The notes under the pieces are model-generated. The model searched no databases, had not been told where the DNA came from, and was given only the letters and a program-made list of their open reading frames with translations. Both the position numbers and the translations under genes were made by a program. A DNA stretch of 23,709 nt, from IMG/VR virus record IMGVR_UViG_3300010354_000667, positions 1 through 23,709 of that record; one strand, 5' to 3'. Within the stretch, counting starts at the first letter, position 1, and every line of letters starts with the position of its first letter. The DNA comes from a virus. Below, piece after piece: positions 7,456 to 14,856 of the stretch.

Positions 7456-8264
7456 TTTTTTGTTTTTGATTTATTAATAATGGAAGTTACTTTTTTACGA
7501 CGAGCAGCAAGATACTTATCTGACTTATCATGATCACCATCATTATCAATATCTTTATCTTCTTTGCCAACAGGATCTAAAGCTTCTTTAACTGCTTTGT
7601 TCTTTGCTTTCCAAGCAGTAGCATAAGCGATACCCTTTTCTTTCTTGGTTACTCCACCTTCAGAATATCCTTTCTTGATGTGCTTCACCATACGCTCATA
7701 CTTAGCGCCTGGAGGTGCTTTCTCGTCAAGCATTAATTCACCGATTGGTTCATAACCTGCCTTGACACACTTATCTTTGCCACCTTCTGTACCAGCATAC
7801 TTGTAACCTTTCCAGCAAGCTTTGCCATCAGCACCTTGTTCTTTACCCTCGGCATTCTTTTTCTCAAAGACATAGTGAACACCTTCAACCATAACGTTGA
7901 AAGATTCTTTCATTTTTTCTTTCTTCTCTTCTGCCTTTCCTTCCTTGTGCTTCTTCTCTCCCTTCTCTTCTTTCTCTGGCTTCTCCCAAGCTTCTTTAGC
8001 AACTACGTTAGTGTACTTAATAGTAGCGCCATGTGATTGCTTGATTCCAGATCCAGTACGAAGATCTACAGCAGGATCAGCAGCATGAGCATTTGCTTTA
8101 GGATCTCTCTTAGCAGTAGTTTCCTTTTCTTTCTTTTCTAAAGTAGGAATACCTTCTTCCTTAACTACTTTTTTTCCAGAAATGTAAGCAGCAGTTGATT
8201 CAATCAATGCCTTTGAAAAATCATCATGATGACGAAGTTGAGTCGTTGGTTTTTGTCTTTCCAT
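7452..8264 (-). CDS. Charged modular virion-type protein with EF-hand calcium loop, 270 aa
   Basis: Not assigned to a named family, but its modules are visible. Residues 1-90 are polar. Residues 93-120 are a Lys/Glu low-complexity stretch (EKPEKEEKGEKKHKEGKAEE). A Gly/Lys-rich segment with two cysteines follows (ACWKGYKYAG ... DKC), then a helical module (YERMVKHIKKGYSEGG, EKGIAYATAWKAKNK) that I recall from several cyanophage proteins. Residues 238-249 (DIDNDGDHDKSD) form a complete EF-hand/dockerin loop with Asp at positions 1, 3, 5, 7, 9 and 12, predicting calcium binding. The start at 8264 lies inside the upstream gene with a distant ribosome site; an in-frame TAA lies just before it. It ends in the slippery sequence described separately. 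Confidence 0.75.
   Translation of the reverse strand: MERQKPTTQLRHHDDFSKALIESTAAYISGKKVVKEEGIPTLEKKEKETTAKRDPKANAHAADPAVDLRTGSGIKQSHGATIKYTNVVAKEAWEKPEKEEKGEKKHKEGKAEEKKEKMKESFNVMVEGVHYVFEKKNAEGKEQGADGKACWKGYKYAGTEGGKDKCVKAGYEPIGELMLDEKAPPGAKYERMVKHIKKGYSEGGVTKKEKGIAYATAWKAKNKAVKEALDPVGKEDKDIDNDGDHDKSDKYLAARRKKVTSIINKSKTKK
7455..7461 (-). promoter_or_regulatory. A AAA AAG slippery heptamer (candidate -1 frameshift site)
   Basis: The last codons of the 270-aa gene are ACA AAA AAG TAA, so the heptamer is in the correct phase for tandem -1 slippage, as at E. coli dnaX. The zero-frame stop codon follows at once. Confidence 0.5.
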
Positions 8265-8514
8265 TAGTAAAAAATATGCTTTCCTTTTCTTTATTTATGT
8301 TTTCTGTGATATTAACTTCTCTAATATCTTTTATCCAAGCACGGAACATCTTATCATCTTCCGTAATAGCAATCACATAATTAGTACCTGAACGATGAAT
8401 TCTACCTTTCTCTCCAGTAACAGATGACATAATATAATCTCCCTCAACAAATACATCTTTAGCACGATACTGCTGACGTATTGCTTGTTCTCTTAAAGTT
8501 CTAAAGTCTTTCAT
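8224..8514 (-). CDS. Small beta-rich conserved phage protein, 96 aa
   Basis: The N-terminal 20 residues are a charged helix (MKDFRTLREQAIRQQY). The core, about residues 21-70, is a strand-rich module: FVEGDYIMSSVTGEKGRIHR, then GTNYVIAITEDDKMFRAWIK. The G-D/S-V-T-G-E-K-G pattern resembles small SH3/KOW-like barrels, which is inference; I recall the module from cyanophage proteins of unknown role. The polar Ser/Thr/Lys tail from about residue 76 covers the start of the next gene and is probably unstructured. Its ATG overlaps the NMNAT-like gene stop as ATGA, so it is coupled to that gene. Confidence 0.75.
   Translation of the reverse strand: MKDFRTLREQAIRQQYRAKDVFVEGDYIMSSVTGEKGRIHRSGTNYVIAITEDDKMFRAWIKDIREVNITENINKEKESIFFTNGKTKTNDSTSSS
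8292..8298 (-). promoter_or_regulatory. Possible late promoter (CATAAATA) before the EF-hand gene
   Basis: Minus-strand CATAAATA lies 28 bases upstream of the ATG at 8264, inside the 3' end of the preceding gene. The motif is common by chance in AT-rich DNA; position is the only support. Confidence 0.3.
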
Positions 8515-9074
8515 TTAAAATTACTTGGTAATCTATCTTTAATTTCATTCATCAAATTCATACATTCTTTATCATTCAAGGCTTTAGGAATACCAGAACG
8601 AAATGTTTTGAAGTCTCCAGCAAATGCCGCTCTTCTCATTTTTGTTCCTGAGATGGCGAATGTATCACCGTCAGCATCTCTACTTCCAGAAGATTTGATC
8701 TCAATGTTTCTGAAAGAATATTCTGTTCCATTATATTTATGGAGGAACTGCATGGCGCTGACTCGATCAGACCCCACAAGAAATACCACTTCATCATAAC
8801 CAGCTAGCATAAGATCTTGTAAAATTTGTACTGGTTGTTTAGGACCAGAATATATTTTACCTTTATGTTCTGGAAACATCTTGTTCATGTAACTAAGCTT
8901 CACATCTGGAGGTAAAGGATTAGTACCTTTGGCGTCTACCGTCTGTGAGATATAGATACGATAATCATTAGCACCAGCTTCTTGCTTCACTCCATCAAAA
9001 TTTTCTTTGTGTCCAGTGGTAGGTGGTTGAAATCTACCAAACGTGAAGTAACAGGTTTTTCCTTTTAACGCCAT
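8511..9074 (-). CDS. NMNAT-like nucleotidylyltransferase (HxGH superfamily)
   Basis: A 187-aa Rossmann-type adenylyl/cytidylyltransferase. The N-terminal motif FGRFQPPTTGHKE carries the TxGH version of the HxGH nucleotide-binding signature, and ISGTKMRRA near residue 145 matches the ISSTxxR phosphate-binding motif. YDEVVFLVGSDR is the central strand and loop. Known relatives transfer AMP to nicotinamide mononucleotide, making NAD; others act on FMN or glycerol-phosphate. Phage versions are often annotated NadM/NadR-like, but the substrate here is uncertain. The gene overlaps the upstream ligase-like gene by ten bases, so the two proteins may act together. No strong Shine-Dalgarno is seen. Confidence 0.8.
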   Translation of the reverse strand: MALKGKTCYFTFGRFQPPTTGHKENFDGVKQEAGANDYRIYISQTVDAKGTNPLPPDVKLSYMNKMFPEHKGKIYSGPKQPVQILQDLMLAGYDEVVFLVGSDRVSAMQFLHKYNGTEYSFRNIEIKSSGSRDADGDTFAISGTKMRRAAFAGDFKTFRSGIPKALNDKECMNLMNEIKDRLPSNFK

Positions 9075-10270
9075 TGCTTTTGTAATGTGAAATTGTTGTA
9101 AGCAAACTCCAATCTATTAACAAATTTAATCATACTACCATCTTTATGTAGGACATATCCTTCTGGAGTGGTGACCTTATATCCTTTATCAGTTTGAACA
9201 AAAGTTTTAAACTCTTCAAGATGATCTAGTTTATCTATAACCATTTGCTTAATTGATTGTAGTTCTTTATATAAAGCAATCATCGTCTTAAACTTATAAA
9301 CATTATCCAGCAAATAGTTTTCACTTTGATAAACCAAATTACGCTTCTTCACTAAGTTAGCAGGCGTCTTTATCTTAGCAAGTTCTTTGCTCATCTTATC
9401 ATGATAAAAATTTACCAACTCATTAATCGTTTCGTCAATGTTATTAACACTACGAGCATTCTTGATCTCACTATTAAAGAACTGCTTCAGGAAAGAGGAG
9501 ATATGAAACTTAGCATCACCAGTAGTTCCAAAATTGCTAACAAGATCATCTAAAAAAGGACCACAGATTTGACACATACGTTCTATCTTAGCAATACACC
9601 TATCAAATTCTGCCATTTCTGCTTTAGAAAAACCCACCCTATTCATAGGAGTGTCATTATTAATGACAGCAACTTCTTTAATTTTATTGAAAGTATTAAT
9701 AGGAGCTCCTGCTTTTGCCTGCATTTCAGCAAGTGATTCTCCTGTATAGTGAGTGTGAAAGACCACTCCAATTTTAGCTTGACCTATTTGTTTACCAATT
9801 TCATGATCAGTAGGTATACCATAAGTAATAGTATTTGGTCTAAATGTGTAGAGTTGTTCTCCGTTTATAGTTTCAGTATGTCTAGTAGAATCAGTGAACA
9901 ATAAGTCTCCTTGAATAACACCTTTAATACCCAACTTACTAAAGTAACGTAGCGAGTACTTTAGTTTCTCTGCTAGATCACCTTCATAATACGAATCAAC
10001 TGCTTTTTCCGTAGCACACATTTTAGGTTCAGTTTTATTAAACACAGACTTCGTGCCAACAAAAAATACACCAGACAAGGGATCAACACCACATACAACA
10101 GAAGGTGCTCCATCCCACTTGGTCTGCATAAAACCACTGCTCTCTTGCTGTCCCAGCATCTTCCTAAGTTCTTTTAAGAAAGACACAGCCGCTTCACACC
10201 CCTCAACTCCATAGTTGAGCATCTCATCTTCTAGGTGTTCTAGGTGCTTAAGTTGTTTGATGTTTGCCAT
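9065..10270 (-). CDS. Ligase-like nucleotidyltransferase domain protein (DUF6267-like), 401 aa
   Basis: Known from cyanophages mainly as an uncharacterised family; the DUF6267 label is from memory. The sequence shows the motif order of ATP-dependent nucleic acid ligases: TKWDGAP (K51, W52, D53, G54) as motif I with K51 the likely AMP-binding lysine; GVIQGDLLFT (117-126) like motif III; EGYVL (from E370) like motif IV; and MIKFVNR (K382, R386) like motif V. A large helical insert of about 180 residues separates the middle from the last motifs. The predicted role is covalent nucleotidyl transfer, perhaps to RNA or DNA ends; this is inference. The gene lies just before the NMNAT-like gene. Its ribosome site is weak. 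Confidence 0.7.
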   Translation of the reverse strand: MANIKQLKHLEHLEDEMLNYGVEGCEAAVSFLKELRKMLGQQESSGFMQTKWDGAPSVVCGVDPLSGVFFVGTKSVFNKTEPKMCATEKAVDSYYEGDLAEKLKYSLRYFSKLGIKGVIQGDLLFTDSTRHTETINGEQLYTFRPNTITYGIPTDHEIGKQIGQAKIGVVFHTHYTGESLAEMQAKAGAPINTFNKIKEVAVINNDTPMNRVGFSKAEMAEFDRCIAKIERMCQICGPFLDDLVSNFGTTGDAKFHISSFLKQFFNSEIKNARSVNNIDETINELVNFYHDKMSKELAKIKTPANLVKKRNLVYQSENYLLDNVYKFKTMIALYKELQSIKQMVIDKLDHLEEFKTFVQTDKGYKVTTPEGYVLHKDGSMIKFVNRLEFAYNNFTLQKQWR

Positions 10271-10312
10271 CTATCTATGATACACGATTTTGATTGGTTG
10301 GTGAACGGTATG

Positions 10313-10332
10313 GGACAGTTTATGAACTGTCC
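10313..10332 (-). repeat. Perfect 8-bp hairpin in an intergenic gap, no U-tract
   Basis: GGACAGTT-CATA-AACTGTCC on the minus strand, one base after the stop codon of the 499-aa gene. The next bases are CATACCG, so it is not a typical intrinsic terminator; it may stabilise or process the mRNA end. Confidence 0.55.
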
Positions 10333-10333
10333 A

Positions 10334-11833
10334 TTAATCCATCAATTTCACATGAACTGATGACTTATCAGTTTGAGATCCAGCATAACAATATAGTGCT
10401 TTCATAATCTCATCTGCTTTCCCAGAAGTAACAATACAATCAAGCAAGCGAAGTCCCATCAACTTACTATACCTATATGATTGTGATTGATTTCCTAATT
10501 CCAATCTAGCTTGTTCTTCTCCTGGATATCCAGCATCTTTATTTGATCCACAATATTTTTCAAGCAGTGTTATTAGTTCTGTAGTAATAACATGTTTTTT
10601 AGATTTATTTGTTGGTTTACAATCACTCCAGAATGTTTTATTATTCCATCCAGATGTAATCCCATTATAAGAAACACCTAAAGATTTTAAAATTTCAACT
10701 ATACTACCACCACCACAACGACCTTGTGCTGCTGATACTCCTTTCATTTCTATTTGCCAAGATGGAGATGATGCTCCACCAAAATTTCTTGATTGAAACC
10801 TTTGAGCTATCGTTCCATTTTTTACCCAATAAAGATAAACGTCCATTGGATAAGCATCTTCACCACCCATAAATCTAGTATCTTTATACTTTACCCAGTA
10901 CTGCCCAAAAATAACATCATCCAATTCTTTCATCTTATCATTTGGATCATAGTTCAAAATTTTTAACTTTGCTTGATTTTTCATTTTTTTAAGAGAAACA
11001 CCAATCAATTCTCTCTCTTCATATTTTTCTTTGATGAATTCATTTATAGTATCGACTGTTTTATATTGATTCAAATCACTAGCATTAAATGTAGATGAAA
11101 CCATCCAGATATCTGCTGGATTCCATTTGTCTTCCGAAGAAAATACAACCCTAACATTAGGGTCTTTTAACATACTTTTCCTAGCCCTTTGGTATGCCTT
11201 TTTAATTTCTTTGTCATCTGGTCCACCACCTCTACAAAAAATATAATTTTTAGCAGAATTGTGAAACGTTTGCCACAGTTTATTTGCTCCTCTAATAGAA
11301 GATACCTGCCATTCTCTTGATAATTCATCTGGAAGCAATTGCTCAAAAGGTACATCAACATCAATTGTTCTTGATGCTTTCTCAAAATCGCTCAAAGAAA
11401 TAGGAAGATCTTCGTCTATTTCTTTATTGTATACATTAAAAGCAAGAGCAGCATAAAGACACTGTGCTGCTTCATTTCTGGCAGTTTCAGCAGCTCCTCC
11501 GCCAGATCCACCTCCTTGAGGTTTAATATCAATTCTTAAAATTTTACCACTAACATTAATATCTAATTGATTGCCTGTTCCTTTAGTGTCAGTAGCAGTA
11601 TATCCTTTACTAGCAACATTTTGTGCTATCATAGATGCTGCTTTTGTTCTCATTGCTCTAGGAACAATTACTTTAAGAGCAAAGAAAATTTTAGATCTAC
11701 TAGTTGGATCGGCAATTTTTGTTACGTCAAATTGATAGAATGAAAAATTTTCATTACCAAGAGAATCCATGACATCATTGATTGCCTTCTTATATTCAGA
11801 ACCAATACCAGATAAATTTACTTGTAATGCCAT
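10334..11833 (-). CDS. Large unknown protein with PD-(D/E)XK-like motifs, 499 aa
   Basis: No family name is certain. Two segments look like restriction-endonuclease-fold cores. One is D91 followed by RIDIK (D102-I-K104), a Gly-rich loop (PQGGGSGGGAAET) and a helix (ARNEAAQCLYAAL). The other is WNPADIWMV (D241) followed by LIGVSLKK (K282). Either could be the metal site; the first has the fuller D...DxK pattern. The rest is mixed alpha/beta with few charged repeats. It is an accessory gene beside a tRNA-Ser, with a late promoter and a Shine-Dalgarno sequence (GGAGAGGA) that lies in the 3' arm of a terminator hairpin. A structural role is possible; nuclease activity is inference. Confidence 0.75.
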   Translation of the reverse strand: MALQVNLSGIGSEYKKAINDVMDSLGNENFSFYQFDVTKIADPTSRSKIFFALKVIVPRAMRTKAASMIAQNVASKGYTATDTKGTGNQLDINVSGKILRIDIKPQGGGSGGGAAETARNEAAQCLYAALAFNVYNKEIDEDLPISLSDFEKASRTIDVDVPFEQLLPDELSREWQVSSIRGANKLWQTFHNSAKNYIFCRGGGPDDKEIKKAYQRARKSMLKDPNVRVVFSSEDKWNPADIWMVSSTFNASDLNQYKTVDTINEFIKEKYEERELIGVSLKKMKNQAKLKILNYDPNDKMKELDDVIFGQYWVKYKDTRFMGGEDAYPMDVYLYWVKNGTIAQRFQSRNFGGASSPSWQIEMKGVSAAQGRCGGGSIVEILKSLGVSYNGITSGWNNKTFWSDCKPTNKSKKHVITTELITLLEKYCGSNKDAGYPGEEQARLELGNQSQSYRYSKLMGLRLLDCIVTSGKADEIMKALYCYAGSQTDKSSVHVKLMD

Positions 11834-11840
11834 ATAAAAA

Positions 11841-11870
11841 AATCCTCTCCAGAATATTTATGGAGAGGTT
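11841..11870 (-). terminator. Terminator after tRNA-Ser, overlapping the SD of the next gene
   Basis: CCTCTCC / GGAGAGG forms a 7-bp stem on the minus strand, followed by A and seven T residues. The GGAGAGG arm doubles as the Shine-Dalgarno of the 499-aa gene, nine bases before its ATG. Confidence 0.85.
11855..11861 (-). promoter_or_regulatory. T4-type late promoter in the terminator loop
   Basis: Minus-strand CATAAATA matches seven of eight late-promoter bases and occupies the hairpin loop region. A start 5-8 bases downstream would give an mRNA with the Shine-Dalgarno but without the pairing arm. Confidence 0.55.
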
Positions 11871-11873
11871 AAA

Positions 11874-11958
11874 CGGAAGGGGTGGGATTCGAACCCACGG
11901 AAGCTTTCACTTCGCTGGTTTTCAAGACCAGAGCCATCAACCACTCGACCACCCTTCC
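11874..11958 (-). tRNA. tRNA-Ser (anticodon UGA)
   Basis: A full cloverleaf is visible on the minus strand. The acceptor arms GGAAGGG and CCCTTCC pair over 7 bp and are followed by discriminator G, as expected for serine. The anticodon arm is CTGGT-CTTGAAA-ACCAG, giving TGA. A long variable arm (GAAG/CTTC) identifies a class II tRNA, and the T arm is GTGGG-TTCGAAT-CCCAC. CCA is not encoded. The tRNA lies between mazG and the 499-aa gene and is followed at once by a terminator. Phage tRNAs are thought to supplement decoding of UCA/UCG codons when host and phage codon use differ. Confidence 0.97.
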
Positions 11959-11971
11959 AATATTTGATGGA

Positions 11972-12010
11972 GTAAGTGTGATATATCTCAAGGATATAAC
12001 AGTGACTTAC
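11972..12010 (-). repeat. Imperfect inverted repeat between mazG and tRNA-Ser
   Basis: GTAAGT and ACTTAC bracket a further partly paired ATATA-rich section. It could fold as a long weak hairpin just 5' of the tRNA, perhaps affecting 5' processing. The rest of the 68-base gap holds no gene. Confidence 0.35.
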
Positions 12011-12026
12011 CCTCTATCTTTTTTAT

Positions 12027-12434
12027 TTATCGGTCATCGTCAGCACGATTTTCCGAATAGTAAATGTCAAACGTACCACCAGGATAACGCTTTTCCAGTT
12101 TCTTGACATTGGTTTCAATCACTTCTTCAAATGATACTCCCAGTGCCATAGTAGCTTGTGCTACGTACCACATAAGATCGCCCAACTCAATAATAAGATG
12201 TTCTCGATTATCATCATTCCAAGGTTTACCTTGAAAAACCATCTTCTTAATGATCTCAAGAAACTCACCACCCTCAGCATTGATACCGACACCAGCAGTA
12301 AGCAGTCGTTCAATATTGGCACCCTTACGATCCAACTCAACAAGACGATCAGAAAGGGCAACAAAGTCAGTAGAAGCGTCTGAAGTGACAGCATCAACAA
12401 ACTCTTGATACCGTTGAAAGTTAATCTGTGTCAT
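12027..12434 (-). CDS. mazG: MazG-type nucleotide pyrophosphohydrolase
   Basis: An all-helical NTP pyrophosphatase that cleaves nucleoside triphosphates (or modified dNTPs) to monophosphates and pyrophosphate. The metal-binding motifs are E54-GG-E57 (ExxE) and E83-LG-D86 (ExxD), spaced as in MazG, followed by the typical tail helix FEEVIETNVKKLEKRYPGG. At 135 aa it has a single MazG domain. Cyanophage MazG was proposed to alter host ppGpp signalling, but biochemical work on such enzymes favours dGTP/dCTP-type substrates, so the role is open. It lies three bases after gp41 without a clear ribosome site. Its stop overlaps a GATAAATA sequence (12024-12031) that could serve as a late promoter for the tRNA region. 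Confidence 0.93.
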   Translation of the reverse strand: MTQINFQRYQEFVDAVTSDASTDFVALSDRLVELDRKGANIERLLTAGVGINAEGGEFLEIIKKMVFQGKPWNDDNREHLIIELGDLMWYVAQATMALGVSFEEVIETNVKKLEKRYPGGTFDIYYSENRADDDR

Positions 12435-12437
12435 AAA

Positions 12438-13829
12438 TTAAATTACAAATTTAGAAAATTTATCTATCCTTGATTGCTTAGATGAAACATCCTCAAGGTA
12501 TTCATATGTCTCATCTTCTTGATCAGTGATCAATTCTGAACCGTCTGAATCATCAACATTATACAGCTTCATTTTTGCCCTGTCAACCCCAATAGTAAAT
12601 CTCTTGTGGAATGTGGGATCATTATATCTGTTCTTAAGTTGTTTGACCATGATCCTACCAGATGATTCAAGTTCCTCAGTAGAGATAAGAGCAAACATAA
12701 AATCAGCTGTAGCGGGAAGACCAAAAGACTCGGAAGTATCGGTAAGATCAATGTCGCTATTGCCAAACCCACTCCTAGTAGTTTGAGTAGCAGATACAAC
12801 TGGAACGTTATGTTCAACAGCAAGACCTCTAAGTTCTTCAGCAATAGCTTTGACATATGTATAACTGTTGACAATGTGACCTTTGTATCTAGCAGATGCA
12901 CATATATTAAGGTAGTCAACGAAAATTATGTCTGGTTTGAAATATTTCTTCAAACTCAATTCATTGAGCAATGACTTAAAATGACCAGTATGAGCAGAAG
13001 CAGTTGGATATTCTTTAATGATAAGACGACCCTGTGTTCTCCTACCAATCTCGCTAACCCTAGAAGTAAAGATAGATTCTGGAATTGAAGTAATATCCTT
13101 AATGTTTACGTTGAGGAGATTAGCGTCAATCCTTTCAGCAATCTTTTCCTCTGCCATTTCCAGAGTGATGTAAAGAACATTCTTCCCCTGGGAAAGGCAA
13201 GAAGCGGCACAGTGACACATAAACAAAGATTTACCAACACCAGTTCCAGCCAAAGCAATGTTAAGAGTTTTGTTTGGTAGACCACCCTTTGTAATTGTGT
13301 TGAACTTTTCAAGGTCGAACGGCATTTTATCTTCTTGTACATGATAGAAATCATAACGTTCTTGAACATTCCCAACATAATCGTGACCTACATGTTCGTC
13401 GAACGAAACTGCCAGGGCCTCTTGTAAGATGCTTGGGATCGCATCCTTTGATACCTTTTGATCGCCTCCGTCTGCAATTTTGATCGACTCAAGCAAGGCG
13501 AGATAGATTGCTCTGTCTTTACACCACTTCTCTGTGGTATCAAGGAGCCATTTTGGTTCGACTTCATTTGTATTAAACTCTTGAATCGACTTAACAGCAT
13601 TCGTATACGTTTCCTCATCTAAATCTTTTCTTCCCTGTAAATTAATAATTAAAACTTCTGCCGTGGGCATCATGTTATATTTACTAGCGAAGTCCCATAC
13701 CTCTTCGTAAATAACTCTTTCATGTTGATCAGTAAAATAATCTGGTTTGATGAAAGGAACTACCTTACGATAGAACTCTTCATTACAAACCAGATTTCTG
13801 AGAATAGTAAATTCAATCTTCTCCGTCAT
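12438..13829 (-). CDS. gp41: Replicative DNA helicase gp41 (DnaB-like)
   Basis: The hexameric 5'-3' helicase of the T4-type replisome, unwinding the fork and activating primase gp61. The 463-aa protein has an N-terminal helical domain (1-150), then a RecA-type motor: Walker A AGTGVGKS (194-201, K200), the [17 protein letters not shown] segment typical of DnaB, Walker [10 protein letters not shown], and [12 protein letters not shown] as the sensor/DNA-binding loop region with [16 protein letters not shown] after it. It overlaps uvsX by 17 bases. Its ATG sits within the uvsX C-terminal codons, with GGGG in TATGGGGTAAGCG as the ribosome site. The C-terminal acidic tail ([12 protein letters not shown]) may bind partners. 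Confidence 0.95.
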   Translation of the reverse strand: MTEKIEFTILRNLVCNEEFYRKVVPFIKPDYFTDQHERVIYEEVWDFASKYNMMPTAEVLIINLQGRKDLDEETYTNAVKSIQEFNTNEVEPKWLLDTTEKWCKDRAIYLALLESIKIADGGDQKVSKDAIPSILQEALAVSFDEHVGHDYVGNVQERYDFYHVQEDKMPFDLEKFNTITKGGLPNKTLNIALAGTGVGKSLFMCHCAASCLSQGKNVLYITLEMAEEKIAERIDANLLNVNIKDITSIPESIFTSRVSEIGRRTQGRLIIKEYPTASAHTGHFKSLLNELSLKKYFKPDIIFVDYLNICASARYKGHIVNSYTYVKAIAEELRGLAVEHNVPVVSATQTTRSGFGNSDIDLTDTSESFGLPATADFMFALISTEELESSGRIMVKQLKNRYNDPTFHKRFTIGVDRAKMKLYNVDDSDGSELITDQEDETYEYLEDVSSKQSRIDKFSKFVI

Positions 13830-14844
13830 CGCTTACCCCATAAAGAAATTCTTTTTGTGCTGTTTCATCTAGTGCTTGCATTACCTCAGGGGTAAAATAC
13901 TTTTCTGGATTTTTAAGAATCTCTTTACCATATACTTTCTTTCCATCAATTTCATATCTACCAGCAACGTTCTTCCAAATGCCAGCAATCTCTCCTAATT
14001 CTAGCAGACCATAATACTTCTCAAGACCTCTTTCATCAAAGAACAATCTTGTTTCAATTTTAGATCCTTCCCTCGTTAGACGGGACTTCTTCGCCTCACA
14101 CTTAATAATGTTTCCGATGAGATCGGTTCCGTCCTTTTCCTTTTTCTTTGAAAGAAAAATGATCGTACTAGCAGAGTACTTAAGACCAGCACCACCACCC
14201 ATTTCTTTTGTAGGAACGTAAGACCCAATAACATCGTAAGTATGATTTGTTACTAACATTGGAATGTTTGCTTTACCAAGTTTCAGTGTAAGAACACGGA
14301 ACACTGACTTGGTTATTTGTGCCTTTGTCATGTCACGAACATTTTTATCGTTAGAGGCATCCTCTACTTCTTTATTCGTAGCAAGCATTCCTAGAGAATC
14401 AAGCACAAACATAAGGGGCTTTCGCTCCTCTTTTGGTTGCTCCATGTATTTATCAATGATACGTACAGCCTGTGTACGAAACTCTTCGATTGTATCTACT
14501 GGAAAAATAATCATTCGCTGAGAATCAATTCCACGACTCTCAATCATCTGCTTACTAATAGCAGACTCAGTTTCAAAATAAATGACTCCAGCATCAGGAT
14601 CACTATTAAGGAAACTACGAACAACACTAAGGCAAAAGAAAGTCTTTCCCGTGCCTGACTCTCCAGCAAGAGCAGTAATTTTGTTGGATGGAATTCCGCC
14701 AAATAACGATCCAGAAACCAGGGCATTAAATACGTAACTCCCAGTATCAATAAAAGATTCAACGTCGCCAGCAGCAACCCCATCAGAAACAAAGGAAGCA
14801 AATTCATTTTTACTATCCTTGATTACTTGTGATAAAAAACTCAT
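13813..14844 (-). CDS. uvsX: UvsX RecA-like recombinase
   Basis: UvsX forms filaments on single-stranded DNA and drives strand exchange, which in T4-type phages starts recombination-dependent replication and repair. The 343-aa protein has Walker A GESGTGKT (61-68, K67), a catalytic ETESAISK strand-helix (from E91), Walker [11 protein letters not shown] (D149) and the DNA-binding loop region around [18 protein letters not shown]. The C-terminus is acidic (SDDGED), as in T4 UvsX. Its ATG has a good Shine-Dalgarno (AGGAG, nine bases upstream) after a short 12-base gap from gp43, one of the few non-overlapping junctions in this cluster. Confidence 0.96.
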   Translation of the reverse strand: MSFLSQVIKDSKNEFASFVSDGVAAGDVESFIDTGSYVFNALVSGSLFGGIPSNKITALAGESGTGKTFFCLSVVRSFLNSDPDAGVIYFETESAISKQMIESRGIDSQRMIIFPVDTIEEFRTQAVRIIDKYMEQPKEERKPLMFVLDSLGMLATNKEVEDASNDKNVRDMTKAQITKSVFRVLTLKLGKANIPMLVTNHTYDVIGSYVPTKEMGGGAGLKYSASTIIFLSKKKEKDGTDLIGNIIKCEAKKSRLTREGSKIETRLFFDERGLEKYYGLLELGEIAGIWKNVAGRYEIDGKKVYGKEILKNPEKYFTPEVMQALDETAQKEFLYGVSDDGED

Positions 14845-14856
14845 AATTATTTACTC

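Noticed and set aside
10271-10312. TTCACC-17-TATCAT promoter-like sequence before the ligase-like gene
   Set aside because: It would start transcription at the ATG itself, leaving no leader, and the -35 is weak.
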